NCBI RefSeq assembly: GCF_022201045.2
Contig: NC_068563.1
Coordinates: forward strand, 17,209,001-17,273,000
Direction of reading: 5' to 3'
From: Citrus sinensis
Taxonomy: Eukaryota > Streptophyta > Magnoliopsida > Sapindales > Rutaceae
Length of the DNA stretch: 64,000 nucleotides
Shown: positions 48,127 through 60,519 of the stretch, in pieces
Position numbering within the stretch: the first letter of the stretch is position 1
Layout of the letters: each line of letters opens with the position of its first letter
Translations under genes and position numbers: made by a program
Notes under the pieces: generated by a model
What the model saw: the letters and a program-made list of their open reading frames with translations, nothing else
The model's database searches: none
Told to the model about the DNA's origin: nothing

Positions 48127-50142
48127 ATGAATCGATTAGTGGACGAAGGCGGCAGCAACAACAAGAAGCCCCTGTTCTTGACGAAAGCGCAACGCGAGCA
48201 ATTAGCCCTCGAACGCCGCCAAGAACAAATCGCCCAGCAAAAACGCCGCCAAGAACAACAACAACAACTCCTCTCTCAGCCCCAAACCCACGGCAGAAAC
48301 TCTTCCGACTCGCGCGACCGCGAGCGTGAGCGACACCGCCGTGAGCGTGAAGAAGAAGCGAAGGCGAGGGAGCGTGCGCGGTTGGAGAAATTAGCTGAGC
48401 GTGAGCGGGAGAGAGAATTGGAGCTGATCAAAGAGCAGTATTTGGGATCTAAAAAGCCGAAGAAAAGGGTCATTAAGCCGAGCGAGAAGTTTAGGTTTTC
48501 GTTTGACTGGGAAAATACCGAGGACACATCACGTGACATGAATGCTCTGTATCAAAACCCTCACGAGGCTCAGCTTTTGTTTGGGAGAGGGTTTCGTGCT
48601 GGGATGGATCGAAGGGAGCAGAAAAAGTTGGCTGCCAAGAATGAGAAAGAGATGAGAGAAGAGATTAGGAAAAAAGAAGGGGTTGAAGAGAAGCCTGAGG
48701 AGGCTGCTGCTTTGAAACTAAAGGAGGAAGCTGCTGATTTGTATGATACTTTTGATATGAGAGTTGATAGGCATTGGTCTGAGAAGAAGCTTGAAGAAAT
48801 GACTGAGAGAGATTGGAGGATTTTCAGGGAAGATTTTAACATTTCTTATAAAGGGTCGAAGATTCCGAGGCCAATGAGGAACTGGGCTGAGGGTAAATTG
48901 ACCCCTGAGCTGTTAAGAGCAGTTGAGAGAGTTGGTTACAAGAATCCGTCGCCCATTCAAATGGCTGCCATTCCGTTGGGTTTACAGCAGAGAGATGTTA
49001 TTGGGATTGCGGAGACTGGTTCTGGTAAAACTGCTGCTTTTGTATTGCCTATGTTAACTTATATTTCTAGATTACCGCCTATAAGTGAAGAGAATGAGGC
49101 TGAGGGGCCTTATGCTGTTGTAATGGCCCCTACTCGTGAACTTGCTCAGCAGATTGAGGAGGAGACTGTTAAGTTTGCTCACTATTTGGGTATTAAAGTC
49201 GTTTCTATTGTCGGTGGACAGTCTATTGAGGAACAAGGGTTCAGGATTAGGCAAGGATGTGAGGTTGTGATTGCTACACCAGGTCGTCTGATTGACTGTT
49301 TGGAGAGGCGGTATGCAGTTTTGAATCAATGTAATTATGTTGTTCTGGATGAGGCTGATAGGATGATTGATATGGGTTTTGAGCCGCAAGTTGTAGGGGT
49401 GCTGGATGCAATGCCTTCTAGTAATTTAAAGCCAGAGAATGAAGATGAGGAGCTTGATGAGAAAAGGATATATAGGACTACTTATATGTTTAGTGCTACT
49501 ATGCCTCCTGCTGTGGAAAGGCTTGCTAGGAAGTATTTGAGAAATCCTGTGGTGGTCACAATTGGCACTGCTGGCAAGGCTACTGAACTGATATCGCAAC
49601 ATGTGGTAATGATGAAAGAATCTGAGAAATTTTCAAGACTGCAGAGATTGCTTGACGAGCTTGGAGATAAGACTGCAATTGTCTTTGTTAACACTAAGAA
49701 GAACGCAGACATGGTTGCAAAAAATCTGGATAAGTTAGGTTATCGTGTTACTACTCTGCACGGTGGGAAGTCGCAGGAGCAGAGAGAAATTAGCCTTGAA
49801 GGGTTTAGGACCAAGAGGTACAATGTTCTTGTTGCCACTGATGTTGCCGGGCGTGGGATTGATATACCTGATGTGGCCCATGTCATCAATTATGATATGC
49901 CTGGGAATATCGAAATGTATACTCATCGTATTGGACGAACAGGCCGTGCTGGGAAGACTGGTGTGGCTACAACATTCTTGACCTTCCATGATACTGATGT
50001 ATTTTATGATCTCAAGCAGATGCTTATCCAGAGTAACAGTCCTGTGCCTCCAGAATTGGCTAAACATGAGGCTTCAAAGTTCAAGCCGGGAACAATCCCT
50101 GACAGACCTCCTAGGCGCAATGACACTGTTTTTGCTCATTGA
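48127..50142 (+). CDS. RH21: DEAD-box ATP-dependent RNA helicase, Prp28 / U5-100K orthologue
   Basis: 671 residues in a single uninterrupted exon. Prp28 remodels the U1 snRNA/5' splice-site duplex and lets U6 take its place during spliceosome activation in the nucleus. The N-terminus (residues 1-120) is Arg/Glu/Gln-rich and begins with the [16 protein letters not shown] block typical of plant RH21. Helicase motifs: Q motif [11 protein letters not shown] just before motif I AETGSGKT (295-302), Ia PTRELA (335-340), TPGR, II DEAD (408-411), III SAT (456-458), [10 protein letters not shown] (600-607). Arabidopsis RH21 is about 730 residues; the shortfall lies in the variable N-terminal part. The first ATG after the leader begins the conserved block, so the start is secure. 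It converges with the small gene at 52560-53188. All catalytic motifs are intact. Confidence 0.97.
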   Translation: MNRLVDEGGSNNKKPLFLTKAQREQLALERRQEQIAQQKRRQEQQQQLLSQPQTHGRNSSDSRDRERERHRREREEEAKARERARLEKLAERERERELELIKEQYLGSKKPKKRVIKPSEKFRFSFDWENTEDTSRDMNALYQNPHEAQLLFGRGFRAGMDRREQKKLAAKNEKEMREEIRKKEGVEEKPEEAAALKLKEEAADLYDTFDMRVDRHWSEKKLEEMTERDWRIFREDFNISYKGSKIPRPMRNWAEGKLTPELLRAVERVGYKNPSPIQMAAIPLGLQQRDVIGIAETGSGKTAAFVLPMLTYISRLPPISEENEAEGPYAVVMAPTRELAQQIEEETVKFAHYLGIKVVSIVGGQSIEEQGFRIRQGCEVVIATPGRLIDCLERRYAVLNQCNYVVLDEADRMIDMGFEPQVVGVLDAMPSSNLKPENEDEELDEKRIYRTTYMFSATMPPAVERLARKYLRNPVVVTIGTAGKATELISQHVVMMKESEKFSRLQRLLDELGDKTAIVFVNTKKNADMVAKNLDKLGYRVTTLHGGKSQEQREISLEGFRTKRYNVLVATDVAGRGIDIPDVAHVINYDMPGNIEMYTHRIGRTGRAGKTGVATTFLTFHDTDVFYDLKQMLIQSNSPVPPELAKHEASKFKPGTIPDRPPRRNDTVFAH

Positions 50143-52520
50143 GGAATATGATGATTTGAAAGAAACTGTCAAAAAGGGCTTGCTCAAACGTTTTTGGCTA
50201 TATAATTCTCTGTTAGGACCTGATTACTTTTTGCTTGCTGCAGTGGGTAGGAGTGATTATTTGGAGTAAGACTATCTGTATTCTGCCTTTCTGAAAGTGG
50301 ATATTCTTACATGTTGCGCTGCAGTAAAGTTTCTACCTTCCTGATTGTTTATTGAATAGGAAGGTTTTGATAATCATATTATCAAGGATGTATCATTGAC
50401 CTCTCCTTTTATACTTACATAACTAGTTCAATTTAAATGCTGATATTATCTGATATTATCTCAAAGATGGATTTTTTTATTATTTTATGTTTTCGGCAAC
50501 AAATTCCCCTATTTTGATGTGTTTGACATTATTGCTTGATTCTGCGTATGTGAACATGCCAACTTTGTTAGCATGGGTTAGTTGGCTTCATTTTGGCCAC
50601 TGTCTGGACGTCTTGTCAGAGGCTTATGTCTTGCTTTCACGAAATTTCAATCCTCCCTCTTTTATGCTTACATAAGTAGTTCACTTGAAATTCTGATATT
50701 ATCTCAAAGCATGGGCTTCTTACTTATTTTATGTTTTCAGTAACTTACTCCTCGATTATAATGTGATAAACGTTACTCCGAGGATTCTTGATATTGCTTT
50801 TATGAATGTGTTAACTTTTTTAGCATGGTTTAGCTGGCTTCAATGTAGCCAGGTATATGGATGTATCGCCAGACGCTTGATATGATGTAGATCCTGACTA
50901 AGTCATACTTTCATGAAATTTCGATTGGTAAGCTGTTGGATTATTTATACAATAGTTGAACTTAAAACTTGTTTGTGAAATGACCAAATGAAATATTATT
51001 AAAGAGCTGGTCTTATGCATGGTGACTGGTGACTGACACCTTTATACAAATTTCTATCCTCTGGTGATATGTTGTGTGGTTAGATAAGCTCAAATTAGCA
51101 GTGTAACTTTAGTTCGCTCTCTTCCTATGAATTCATATTAAAGTTGAATTTTCTAATTATATACTGTGTTGTTTTGCTGGGAAAACAGACACAGGTCATG
51201 TAGATGCAATTGTTTCATGTTCAGTATTTGCATTCATCGTTGTCTTCTAGTTTCTGGAACCATCATAGCAACAAGATATTTATAAATCCTGCTTATGTGC
51301 TTCATACTTGAGTTAGTATTCTTCGTGATGGGTTCAGAATTTGCTTCTGTGGTTGTTACTATGCTGTTTGGCAGTTTTTGATGGTTGTTCAATCATTAAA
51401 TATCTAAAATGGTGTCGCAGAAATGATTATAAATGAATATTGCAAAGTTTTGCTGACTTGTGAGTTCTCTCATCTTCAGAGAGAGTGCTTAAAAGCTTGG
51501 TTCATTTGTCCTTACCACTGTTAGATTGGCAATTGTTATTATTTTCTACGTGGATGCTTACTTTTGTTTTTATTTAGATATACCTTCCAAAAGAATCAGT
51601 AGAAGCCTCGTACATTTCTGAAAGAACAAGAAGTTTGCTTTGGGGGAGAAACTACCTTGATAGGTGTATCTGGTTAATGTTACCGCCATATAAGTTTTTT
51701 TTCCCTTGTTATTGGTCAAAATTTTTTATTACATTTACAAATTTATACCATAACTTTAGTTATATATAACACAAACGTAGCAAGTATAATGAAAAACTTG
51801 TGAACATTGTTACAAAAATTGTTGTAAACTAGACGAGTTGCAAGTATTTGATGTTGGTACATGTATCATTGCATCAAATTCGGCTGATTATATCCTATAG
51901 GGACATTTGGCGAATTCGTAATGGCAATTCGGTATCCTCCATCAAAAAACCCCAAATGAGGAAAGCCCCATATGAGGAGAGGTTGGTTGATAAAGGGCCT
52001 TGGGGTTAGCAGTTAGTGCCTAATTGGTGACCCTTTCACGGTCATTTGTTCAGATGTAGGGTATTGACTGATTATAAAGAAAGGAATTTTGTTTTTGTTT
52101 ATGTTTTTGGTCAGTGTTTGGGAAGATTGAAGGAAGCTTTACAATTTTGTTAACTATGTTTAAACTTCTTGAAAAATTGGGAAAAAAGAAAAAAACTACG
52201 TTTGAACTTGTGTTTTCTATTTTCATTTCGTGTTGTTTGGAAAACATATTAAATGCTAGCAATACAAGGAAAGAATGAAACAAAATCCTCCGGTATATAT
52301 CACACACAATAATAAGGTGTCCATTTTATTAGTAGAATTAACCCAATAATTTAACATCGGCATTATCAAAGCTTTTAACTAATGAAAGCCTAGGCAAAGC
52401 TTTTAACTAAGGAAAAGGAAAACAAAAGTTGAAGCAATTTTATTAACAATTGACACCATCTCGTGTTAATAAACTATAAGAAACCATGTATAGGAAACAG
52501 AAATTGGATCTGGGTTTGTT
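50143..52520 (+). other. 3' UTR and intergenic DNA downstream of the helicase
   Basis: T-rich, non-coding on both strands. The first few hundred bases are probably 3' UTR. A tandem duplication lies at about 50400-50935 (listed separately). The region 51700-52320 is AT-rich with no recognisable element. No frame here is worth calling. Confidence 0.6.
50400..50935. repeat. Two-copy tandem duplication of about 255-270 bp
   Basis: Copy 1 (about 50400-50652) and copy 2 (about 50653-50935) share, in order, CTTTTATRCTTACATAA, CTGATATTATCTCAAAG, TTATTTTATGTTTTC, TAGCATGG.TTAG.TGGCTTCA and TTTCA.GAAATTTC. The many small differences indicate an old duplication. It lies in the 3' flank of the helicase gene. 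Confidence 0.75.
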
Positions 52521-52559
52521 TCACAGGTGACTCGCATCAACTCCTGCAGTCTAGTTAAT

Positions 52560-53188
52560 CTACGGAGTGTCTGCCTTTCGTGCTCTGGTAAAAGGGTCAG
52601 GCTGGGGAATATCAGGAAGCACACGGTTATCATCCTGGATGTGAGCCACCTTCCTCAGGAAAGATTTGTTCACAAACTTGTCAGAAGAGTTCACAGCGCT
52701 TTCTGGATCTTCCACTTCGGAAAGTGAACTCCTCTTCTTCTTGCTAAGGCTGACGCTCGGAGAATGAGCCAGCTGCTGTTTGATTGTGTGTGTCCCTATT
52801 GTCACTGCCACTGCCACCAGTCCCAACACCATATAGATAGGTGCAAACTCTCCTGTTGCCGAAAACCTGGGATCAATAGCACACTTTGTTACATTATTGT
52901 CCAGTCTAATAAAATGCAGAATTTAAAACTATTAACTAATAGAGTAGTGTTTATTGACTAACTTGGAGTAAGAGTGATTTCCATTAGCAGCTTCTGCAGT
53001 TTGTGCAAAGTGTTTCATCTTGGGAGTAGTTGATGTAGCAAATGAGCGGTTTCCACCCAAGCCAATCAGCATTGATCTCCAATAAACCTGCAAATGAATT
53101 AACATCGTCAATCATCAACCACCGTATTGGCCATTGCTGGTGATTAAACAGTATGTTTCTGAAAACTTACAGTTGCCCTGCAAGCCAT
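52560..53188 (-). CDS. Small mitochondrial membrane protein, B12D/MLRQ-like (3 exons)
   Basis: Spliced gene, 149 residues. Exons are 53188-53171, 53087-52963 and 52866-52560, joined at GT-AG introns (donor GTAAGT after exon 1, GTTAGT after exon 2; acceptors GCAG and CCCAG). The N-terminus MACRATVYWRSMLIGLGGNR plus SFATSTTPK is Arg/Ser-rich without acidic residues, a probable mitochondrial presequence. A hydrophobic helix follows (FAPIYMVLGLVAVAVTIG, about residues 52-70), then HTIKQQLAHSPSVSLSKKKR and a polar tail with KFVNKSFLRKVAHIQDD. The one-helix-plus-tail layout resembles proteins annotated as B12D or complex I MLRQ-like subunits; that assignment is from memory of similar plant sequences and is not certain. 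A 24-codon frame at 53376-53302 upstream could be a uORF. Confidence 0.82.
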
Positions 53189-54258
53189 TTTTCCCAGATA
53201 GAATTTGGGTGAAATTATTTTATTATTATTATTATTATTATTTCAAATTTTATTTTGAAATGTTGAATTGCGTTTACAAGTTATAAACCGGGGAGTTTGC
53301 TTATAAAGAGCAAGGGAAGGATACTTGTCTGGCTGACACTAGAGCATTGTAATCGACGCAACACTTGGCATCCATAGTAGCTTTTATAGGAAATCAGTTT
53401 ACAAAAAGATTGGATAGAAACTAGAGAAAGCTTTGAATTCTTCTTTGCAAAGCAAAGATGCAGTATACAAGTAATTTTATTTATTTTATTTTATTTTTTT
53501 AAGAATTTAAACCCTGGTGGCTTTAGAAATATACAAGTGTCCTGATTTCAGCTTTCAAATGAAGGCATTAGTCTGCCAATACTTTCTTATGTTTGAAATA
53601 TGAAATTCTGAAAACTTTTAATAATGAATGTGCTAAAAATCATTCTTTGTGAAGAGTCAATTTTAGCAGAGCTGCAATTGCAGAAAAGAGAGAACCATAT
53701 TCACGGGACTTGTTTAAACTATCGATGAAAGAGAGATTTTGAATGAAAATTTTAATGGTCTGCATGCTATCAAATAATTGTTATGTAGTTTTCATACAAA
53801 ATGGACCTTGAAACAAATGACTGCTATCTCACCATACTACATCTGAGGAGTTGGCATTCTGGTTACATTCAGTGAAGCTTGAAAATAAAGCTAACTATAC
53901 CGATTATACACATGGACGATGTTTGACATTGTTGAAGCTATGAATTAACTTCAGAATGAAAGAGTTTTGGGAAATTTACATGTACAACATTATCGTGAAA
54001 CTTAACCCCAGTAGCTTGCGTATGTGCAACATTCAGTTCAATAAGTAGCCAGTTGGGCATTTTCCGATTTGGAAGCAGTAAGAAATCAACAACTCATCAT
54101 GAACTCTGCCCAATTTGTTCATATTCTTCCGAGGCATCATCCTAATGGTCAACTTTTTTCAAAGAGTATGTTATTAAAGTTCTTATGGATTCTTTATGAG
54201 GTTCCACATAGTTACCTTTCAAGCTCAAATTTATCCTATTTACAGAATCAAAACCAAT
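53189..54258. other. Spacer between the small gene and the U-box gene
   Basis: Contains the promoter and leader of the minus-strand small gene, an (ATT)n microsatellite at 53221-53241, and the 3' UTR of the U-box gene at the right. No further gene is visible; the 54069-54287 frame is low-complexity. Confidence 0.6.
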
Positions 54259-57200
54259 TTAGAAGTAGGATGACTGATGTGGGATGATGTTCATCTGCAT
54301 AAGGACCAGAGCTACTTTCTTCTTGAGTGCATCATCGTCGAGAAGCTGGATGAGGATCCTCTCGGACCTTTGTAATAATGTATCAGTGATCCGTGTATGC
54401 TTTTGGATCATCTGGAAGAGGTCCAGGGCTTTGGTTTTGGCAGATAAGGAACCCTTTTCCAGGACCTGTAGGATGGCCAACACACCTTGGCTGTCTACAA
54501 TGACAGCTATAGCATGAGACAGTGTGCTGTGGTCTGCTAGCAATGTTTCAAGTGCCGTAAGTGCAGCCTCGGTGACACCAGATTCCATATCATTCAAATT
54601 TCGTACCAATGGCTTCACCGCATCTGCCTTGACAAGGCAGAATGTTTCTCTTGGTGAACAAGCAGCACCGTGAACAGAACACGAACTCTGGTGGTCTCCC
54701 CATGATGAGCAGCACCAAGACATACTGAGTAAGAGTTTTGTCATGTCAAACATTGGCATCAGGGTCTTAGTTTGTTTTGCTGTGAGCGTTGCATTAGAGA
54801 CAGAAACGCTGGTGGATTGGGATAGATCAGCTAGTGCACTTGCTGCTCTCTGCTTGGCTAATGAACTGCCTGTGGAGAGCACCCTAATCAGTGATGGATA
54901 CACTTCAAGCTTTCCTACTTGCCTCTGAAGTTCAGGTTTGGTGGGATCTGTGAAGTGCAATAGTGCTGCCAGTGCAATCTCGAGCAGAGAGGCATCTTGA
55001 CAGGCAGGTGTCCTGATCCCATTATGTCTCCCATCCATGCTACAAATCACCTCATGAATGGCTTTTAATGCTTCTGACTTGCAGAGTACTTCATCAACAT
55101 ATATGTCATCTTTGGGAAGCTGGCTGATGATTCCAGCAGCAAGGGACCTTTCTTCCACGTCCGGAGAACATGTGAAAATGGCTGCTACAGTGTTGATGGC
55201 AGTTTCTTTGCCAGGAGATGGTGGGAGAGGAACTCCATTGGGATTACCTTCAGAAATGCAATGTATAAGCCTCATTGCCCATCGTCTTACCACTGGCTGG
55301 TCACTGTCTAGGGAGGAGAAAAGTTGAGTGATGGCATCATTGTTGGATTCAATAAGGTTCCGAACTTTCTCAGATTTATAACAGAGCTTCACAAGTAAGT
55401 GTAAAAACTGAATCTTAGTTTCACGTTCGGTATTAGCAATGAGCTGCAAAAAGACATTGACATTGTGCTCTGATTGGAGTTCCTGCAAGCCATGATGCAA
55501 CTCAAATTGGGGATGCTGACAGGCTCCTACCATCAGAGCTAGAATCTCAGCAGCTTCATGTTTTAAGTGTGGATCAGACCTGACAAATTGGATGAGGCCA
55601 AGCAGAAGAGGTATGGTAGCAGGGTCTAATAGAAGGTGCTTTACCATCTTGGAGTGCGCTATGAGCGTCTTGATGCATTTTAGGCAAGCTGATTTGCATA
55701 CTGGGGAATTTGAGGAGAGCATCTGGATTACATTGTGTATAAATTGTCTGTCTTTCAAGGTTTTAATGCTACTTTCATCGAGTCGCATGTTTCTCAAGGC
55801 TGAAGCCATCAAAGCTCGAGTTTCTTGAGATCCTGCAAGAAGAGTCTATCAAAATGACAACGAAACTACAGTGGTTGGAAGGTATCATGTAGGGTCCATT
55901 AGATTACCTCGATTGAAGCAAGCAACAAATGGTTGAAAGTATCCAGCTTCTGCCATTTTGACAGCAAAGTGTGTGTTGTGGGAAAGGTTCTGCAACACAT
56001 CATGAGCTTTCTGTGAGAGATTAGGATTGTTATTATGGAGCAAAGAAACCATAATAGTAATACAGTCTTTGGTATTCCCTATTTTCTCTCCCAGGGTTTC
56101 TCTTTTGGTTAGCTCTGACAAGACTTCAATAGCCTCAGGCATTGTTTCACCTTTACAGATTTGCTTTACTATGCGGCGAACAGCTCCTGCTTCAACAATG
56201 GCCTCCTGTGATTCTCAGAAACAGCTCTAACATTAGATCAAGTGGTTAGAAAAAAGAAAAGTGTCTGTTCACAATCAACATCCCTTACCTTGTGAATATC
56301 ACTGTATTTGGCTAGGAAGTAGAGGCATTTCAGTATGGCCTCGGTGCTTAGCCTGGTATCTTTTAGGAATTCTACTAACTTTGGAATGAGTCCCCCTTTG
56401 GCTGCTTTTTCTGCATACTGAGGCAACTCCATAATATTTTTCATCTCCTCTAAGGCACTTTTCCTTCTAGATTGATCATCGGAGTTGATTTTGATAATAG
56501 CATTTTGGAATCTCAAGTCGATTTCTCTTTGCTTCCATTCTTCTATAGAGCTTCGAAGGCTTAGATTTGGCATAAGATCCAGAGATAAAAGCTCCTGCCT
56601 ACAAGTGGGGCAATTTTTTCCGCCTCGCTGGAAGTGCTCCTGAATTGCTTTCCTCTCAAAGCTGTGGCCGCAGACAATTGCAACAGGATCCTCCATCAGC
56701 TCATTGCACAAAGGGCATACTAATGATTCAATAGGGTACACCTGACAATATGTAGGAATTGCCTCATCTTGTGGCCTTCTGACAAGTTCTGTGCTGTACA
56801 ATAGCTGCATCAGTTGAGTTAGTTGAAGTGCCTCTGCTTGCTTCTTCTCAGCTTCCAACTCTTCTTTTTCCTGCTTCAGAAGTTCCAGCTCAGTTTGCAC
56901 AAGGGATGCATTCACACTAGCACCAACAGCTTCAGCAATCTTTCTCAATAGCTCTAGAGCATTCTCTCGGTTTTTGTTATTCTGCAACGCGGATCTCTCA
57001 ATCTCTGAAGCAATTGCTTCAGCTGCAGCCACCGACTGGAATTCCATTGACCTTAAACTGTCGACAATCTGGTCAGTCATGGCCTTTAAGTTAAGTGCTA
57101 TTTCAAGATTGACAAGCTGAAATGAGGAAATAGTAATGGCAATTTCCCTAGCCAAATGTTGCATTCGCGACAGCACAGAGTTGGATTGAAGTAAGAGACG

Positions 57201-57503
57201 TAGGCGGCTTCTGGATTTGTAATCGTCGATGATGTTGTGGGCTTCCCTGAGCTGAGCACCTAGGGTCTCCAGAGCTGCCTTTGTAAATTCCAAACCGATC
57301 ACAGATTCAATTTTTTTGACATCCAACGATTGCATGAGGGTACTTAACTCACCAATTGTCCGCGAAAAACCCTGGAGACTGTCCTTTCCAAGTACCACAT
57401 CTCTGGTCTCGCTAGCAATATCCACTGCTTGAAGTGCCACCCTATTCCATAATTCTTGCAAAACTGCTATCCCCACATCCTCAATTCCAACATCGAAGTC
57501 CAT
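54259..57503 (-). CDS. PUB44-like: U-box/armadillo E3 ubiquitin ligase, PUB42/43/44 group (3 exons)
   Basis: Exons 57503-56289, 56205-55908 and 55832-54259 join at GT-AG borders to a 3087-bp frame, 1028 residues. Residues 1-240 form a helical UND-like region with a coiled coil near 205-230 (ELELLKQEKEELEAEKKQAE). The U-box spans about 256-330 (LVCPLCNELMEDPVAIVCGH, then SFERKAIQEHF and NCPTCRQEL). From about 345 to the end run armadillo-type helical repeats (for example LLGLIQFVRSDPHLKHEAAE; ALADLSQSTSVSVSNA). The U-box recruits ubiquitin-loaded E2 and the ARM repeats bind substrate. Arabidopsis PUB43 and PUB44/SAUL1, about 800 residues, act in senescence and immunity; PUB42 is about 1030, closer to this length. 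Reading through the first donor would end at a stop within 20 codons, supporting the intron. A TATA-like TTTTATAAG lies near 57640 on the minus strand. Confidence 0.94.
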
Positions 57504-58838
57504 TGAAATCGATCAACCCTCCTAAATCCCCAACTGAGTATGTATTTACCACTTGTCTATCTCCAAATAAATCAAGTTCAAGTTGTTACTTGATACAAGG
57601 ACGTGTAAAATTAGTTAAGAAAACTCGAGGCTTATAAAACCCCCCGACTCGCCTTCGCTAGCGATCTGGGATGTGATTATGTTACAACTTACAACATTGA
57701 AACTGTGGAATCACAGTCAATTCAGTCCTCTTAATTTCTGGCGATCCTGATTTAGGTTCATTTTGAAGGACCCCATCTCAAATTAATTACCAAAAAAAAA
57801 TTATCGTTGCCTATGAAATGCATAAAGCTTATGGATGAAATTAATACAGGAAAACAAAAATTGAAAAATAAATAAGGATAAACAAAGTAAACAAGTTGGT
57901 AAACTTACCTGAATATATATAGCCAAAAGCTTCACTAAAGATGAAATAAATAAATAAATAACAAATAAATAAAGCAGCAAGAAATTAATCTGCTCCCTGG
58001 AAAAAGGAAAGTTAGAAGAAATAGTGAGAAAACGGAAAGTGAAAGAGAAAACGAGTTTCTCTTTCAATTTTTTACATGTAAACATGCAGCCCTCGGTGCA
58101 GTGGTCAAGCTTTTGCTTTTGTTTACATAGCATATTTCTTCGAAGTCGTCACTAGTCAAATGTGTTTGCGTATGTTTTGGGGACTTGAAAGCCGATACAC
58201 TTACACGAACAGTTCGCGGCCCGTTGACTGGGGCAAATGTTGACACGTGTGCATTGATGTTGGTTTGTTTTCAACTTTTTATTCAAAAAAAAAAACAAAA
58301 AAGAGTAAAACAACAAAAAGTTATCACACGAAATTCAACGAAAGGTTTGAGAAATTTATATGTAATGCTGATGTCCAGTAATATTTTACGAACTAGGACA
58401 AATTTGTCAATGTGGCTTTTAAATTAGTGTTCCATTAAGCCTACCCGACTGGTTTTTAAATAGTATTAGTTGATTGACCATTTGGGTTTAAATATAAAAA
58501 GAAGTATTGTAAAGATTAAAAATTGATTCAGAAAGATTTTATAATTTTAGTATCATTTTTTTTATTTTGATTATCTTTTTTAAATATGGTGTTGTTTCGG
58601 GAAGCAAGTTTTTAATTTTATCATTAACTCAAAATTTACCCTTTTTTAGATAATAAAAATTAACTTTACCATTTCGTTAATAATAAAAATTTCATTTTTT
58701 TTTAATCCTAAAAGAATTCCATTAACATGCGAGTCTGCTTATCAACACGTAAAACTGTAGCTGGAAATTAAAATAATTTCACCCTTTGAAAAAACATATA
58801 ATACATTTACAATTTTTGTTAAAATTAGATTTAAAATG
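57504..58838. other. U-box promoter and AT-rich intergenic DNA
   Basis: The first 150-250 bp hold the U-box promoter and leader. The rest is AT-rich with homopolymer runs. The minus-strand 110-codon frame at 57801-58133 is Phe/Leu/Ser-rich low-complexity translation and not believed to be a gene. Confidence 0.55.
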
Positions 58839-58980
58839 AGGGGAAACCTGTGGTGCAACTGTGGTACCGTGCCACAATTGCATCCAGCCGTTGGATGTCA
58901 GTAAACTCCACCAATCTAAGTGCATTCAACGGCTGGATGCAACTGTGGTACGGTACTACAGTTGCACCGTAGCCTGATCC
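58839..58980. mobile_element. 142-bp foldback MITE
   Basis: Nearly perfect hairpin: the left arm GGTGCAACTGTGGTACCGTG and the following CCACAATTGCATCCAGCCGT pair with the right half (CAACGGCTGGATGCAACTGT, then GGTACGGTACTACAGTTGCA). The 8-bp word TTAAAATG flanks both ends (58831-58838 and 58981-58988). Size, hairpin shape and an 8-bp duplication suggest a hAT-type MITE. Confidence 0.85.
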
Positions 58981-59839
58981 TTAAAATGGTTATCAAGTGG
59001 TGGAAATAAGCTCGTGAAATAACAAAAGGAAAACTAATGTACTTCAAATAATTTGGTTTTTTAATTAAATGTTTCATCTGATCTACTAATTTAAAGCAAT
59101 TTTTTGTGATAAAAAAGTAGCTTTTATTTTAAAGTCTACGAGGCAAATTAAAAAACTAATTGGGGCAAATACAAAATATGATTGAAATTTAAAAGTTAAT
59201 TTTTAATTAAAGGCAAACTTTGTTGGATCTTTCATCTAATATTGTTTGTTGTATCTTTAATCCAAGGCTGAACTTATACGTAGGGTTGACAAAAAAGTCT
59301 GAGCCAACTTGACCCAGACCCTCGGGCTTTAACCCCAACCCGGGGGTTAAAATTATGGACAAGAGCTTGTAGTTTGTAAAGCTCATATATAATGGGCTCA
59401 ATTAAAGGCTTTGCAATGAATAATATATATATATATAAACTTTATAGTATACTATAAAATTCAAATTAAAAAAAAAACCAAAAAAAAACATAGAAACAAT
59501 CAAATAAACCCCAAAATAGGAAACCAAAATCCAAAATCCCTAAATCCTTTATTTCCCTCACTCATCGTTAATTTGTTTATTTGAAATGAATGTATTTTGA
59601 GCTGAATTTTTCTATTAGAAATAGTAATTGAATATAATAAGGTTGGTTGTTGGTTAATATAGAAAATGTTGAAGAATATTGTGCTATTGGATAATGATTT
59701 TGAGCTGTGTTGTTGGTTTTGTTGCTAATTGTTGGTTGTTGGTTTTTCCAACAATATTGTCCTGTGTTGTGTTGTTAGAAAATTTATTATGACATTATGG
59801 TGTAAAAATATTCTGCATTCTTAGAAATTTTTCAATATT
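58981..59839. other. Intergenic, AT-rich; left part of a hAT relic from about 59281
   Basis: No gene. A TAGGGTTGACAAAAAAGTC segment at about 59281 resembles a hAT end and may start the relic whose coding remains lie at 59840-60475. An (AT)n run lies near 59422. Confidence 0.4.
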
Positions 59840-60475
59840 ATAGAACTTTTTTGTTGGAGATTAATAATAGTAGGGTGGCAATCACTACAAACATATGGAC
59901 TGCTTATAATCAAAAGAAATGTTATATGGTTGTTACGGGACATTTCATTGACAACTCTTGGCATTTGCAAAGTCGAATCCTAAGGTATTTTTACTTTATT
60001 AAATATTTAAATTTTTATAGGTACTTTATTAAATTTTTTTTTTATAACTTTGCATAATTTTTATTATTATTTTTCAATAGACAGTTTTATATATGTACAA
60101 GCCCCACATACAGCTGATTGTCTTTCGTAAATTTTGGTAAAGTGTTTACTGGATTGGAATATGGATAGAAAGATATACATGGTTACTTTAGATAATTGTT
60201 CAACTAATGATGCAATGGTTAAAAGATTGAATGGATTGTTGTCAATTGAGTCAATGATATTGGGTGGTAATTTTTTTATATGAGGTGTGTGGCTCATATT
60301 TTGAATTTAATTGTGAATGATGGGTTGTCAGTGATTGAGAGTGGTAGTGCACGTGTTAGAGACAATGTGTCTTATTGGAGTTGGTCGCCAAAACAAGTGG
60401 AAAAGTTTGAGTTGCCATGTTGTCAAATGCAAATGGGTGTGAAAAAGTTGGGGCTTGATTGTCCAACTTGATAAA
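59840..60475 (+). pseudogene. hAT transposase remnant
   Basis: Two short frames carry hAT blocks: ITTNIWTAYNQKKCYMVVTG followed by HFIDNSWHLQSRIL (59851-59985), and RCVAHILNLIVNDGLSVIES (60280-60345). They match the blocks TTDIWTS..YMVITTHFINKDWNLH and RCWAHILNLIV in the hAT transposase at 34.7-35.2 kb. They come from a related but different element, with most of the gene deleted. Confidence 0.8.
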
Positions 60476-60519
60476 GCCCAGCCCAAGCCTTTAAATTTCC
60501 AAGCCTACCTATATGTGAA

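Noticed and set aside
48276-48842. Minus-strand frames of 87 and 90 codons inside the helicase gene
   Set aside because: Shadow frames: Ser/Arg-rich reading opposite a long, conserved helicase exon.
53302-53376. 24-codon minus-strand frame beginning MDAKCCVDYN
   Set aside because: No homology recognised. At most a uORF or leader of the small mitochondrial gene; not called as a gene.
54284-55828. Several plus-strand frames of 60-90 codons
   Set aside because: They lie opposite the U-box gene exons, which carry clear armadillo-repeat coding; no independent motif.
58070-58125. tRNA-like or SINE-like A-box (TCGGTGCAGTGGTCAAGC)
   Set aside because: No B-box at proper spacing, no cloverleaf and no poly-A tail or duplication found.
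57801-58133. 110-codon minus-strand frame
   Set aside because: Phe/Leu/Ser-rich translation of AT-rich DNA, no motif, no conserved feature.
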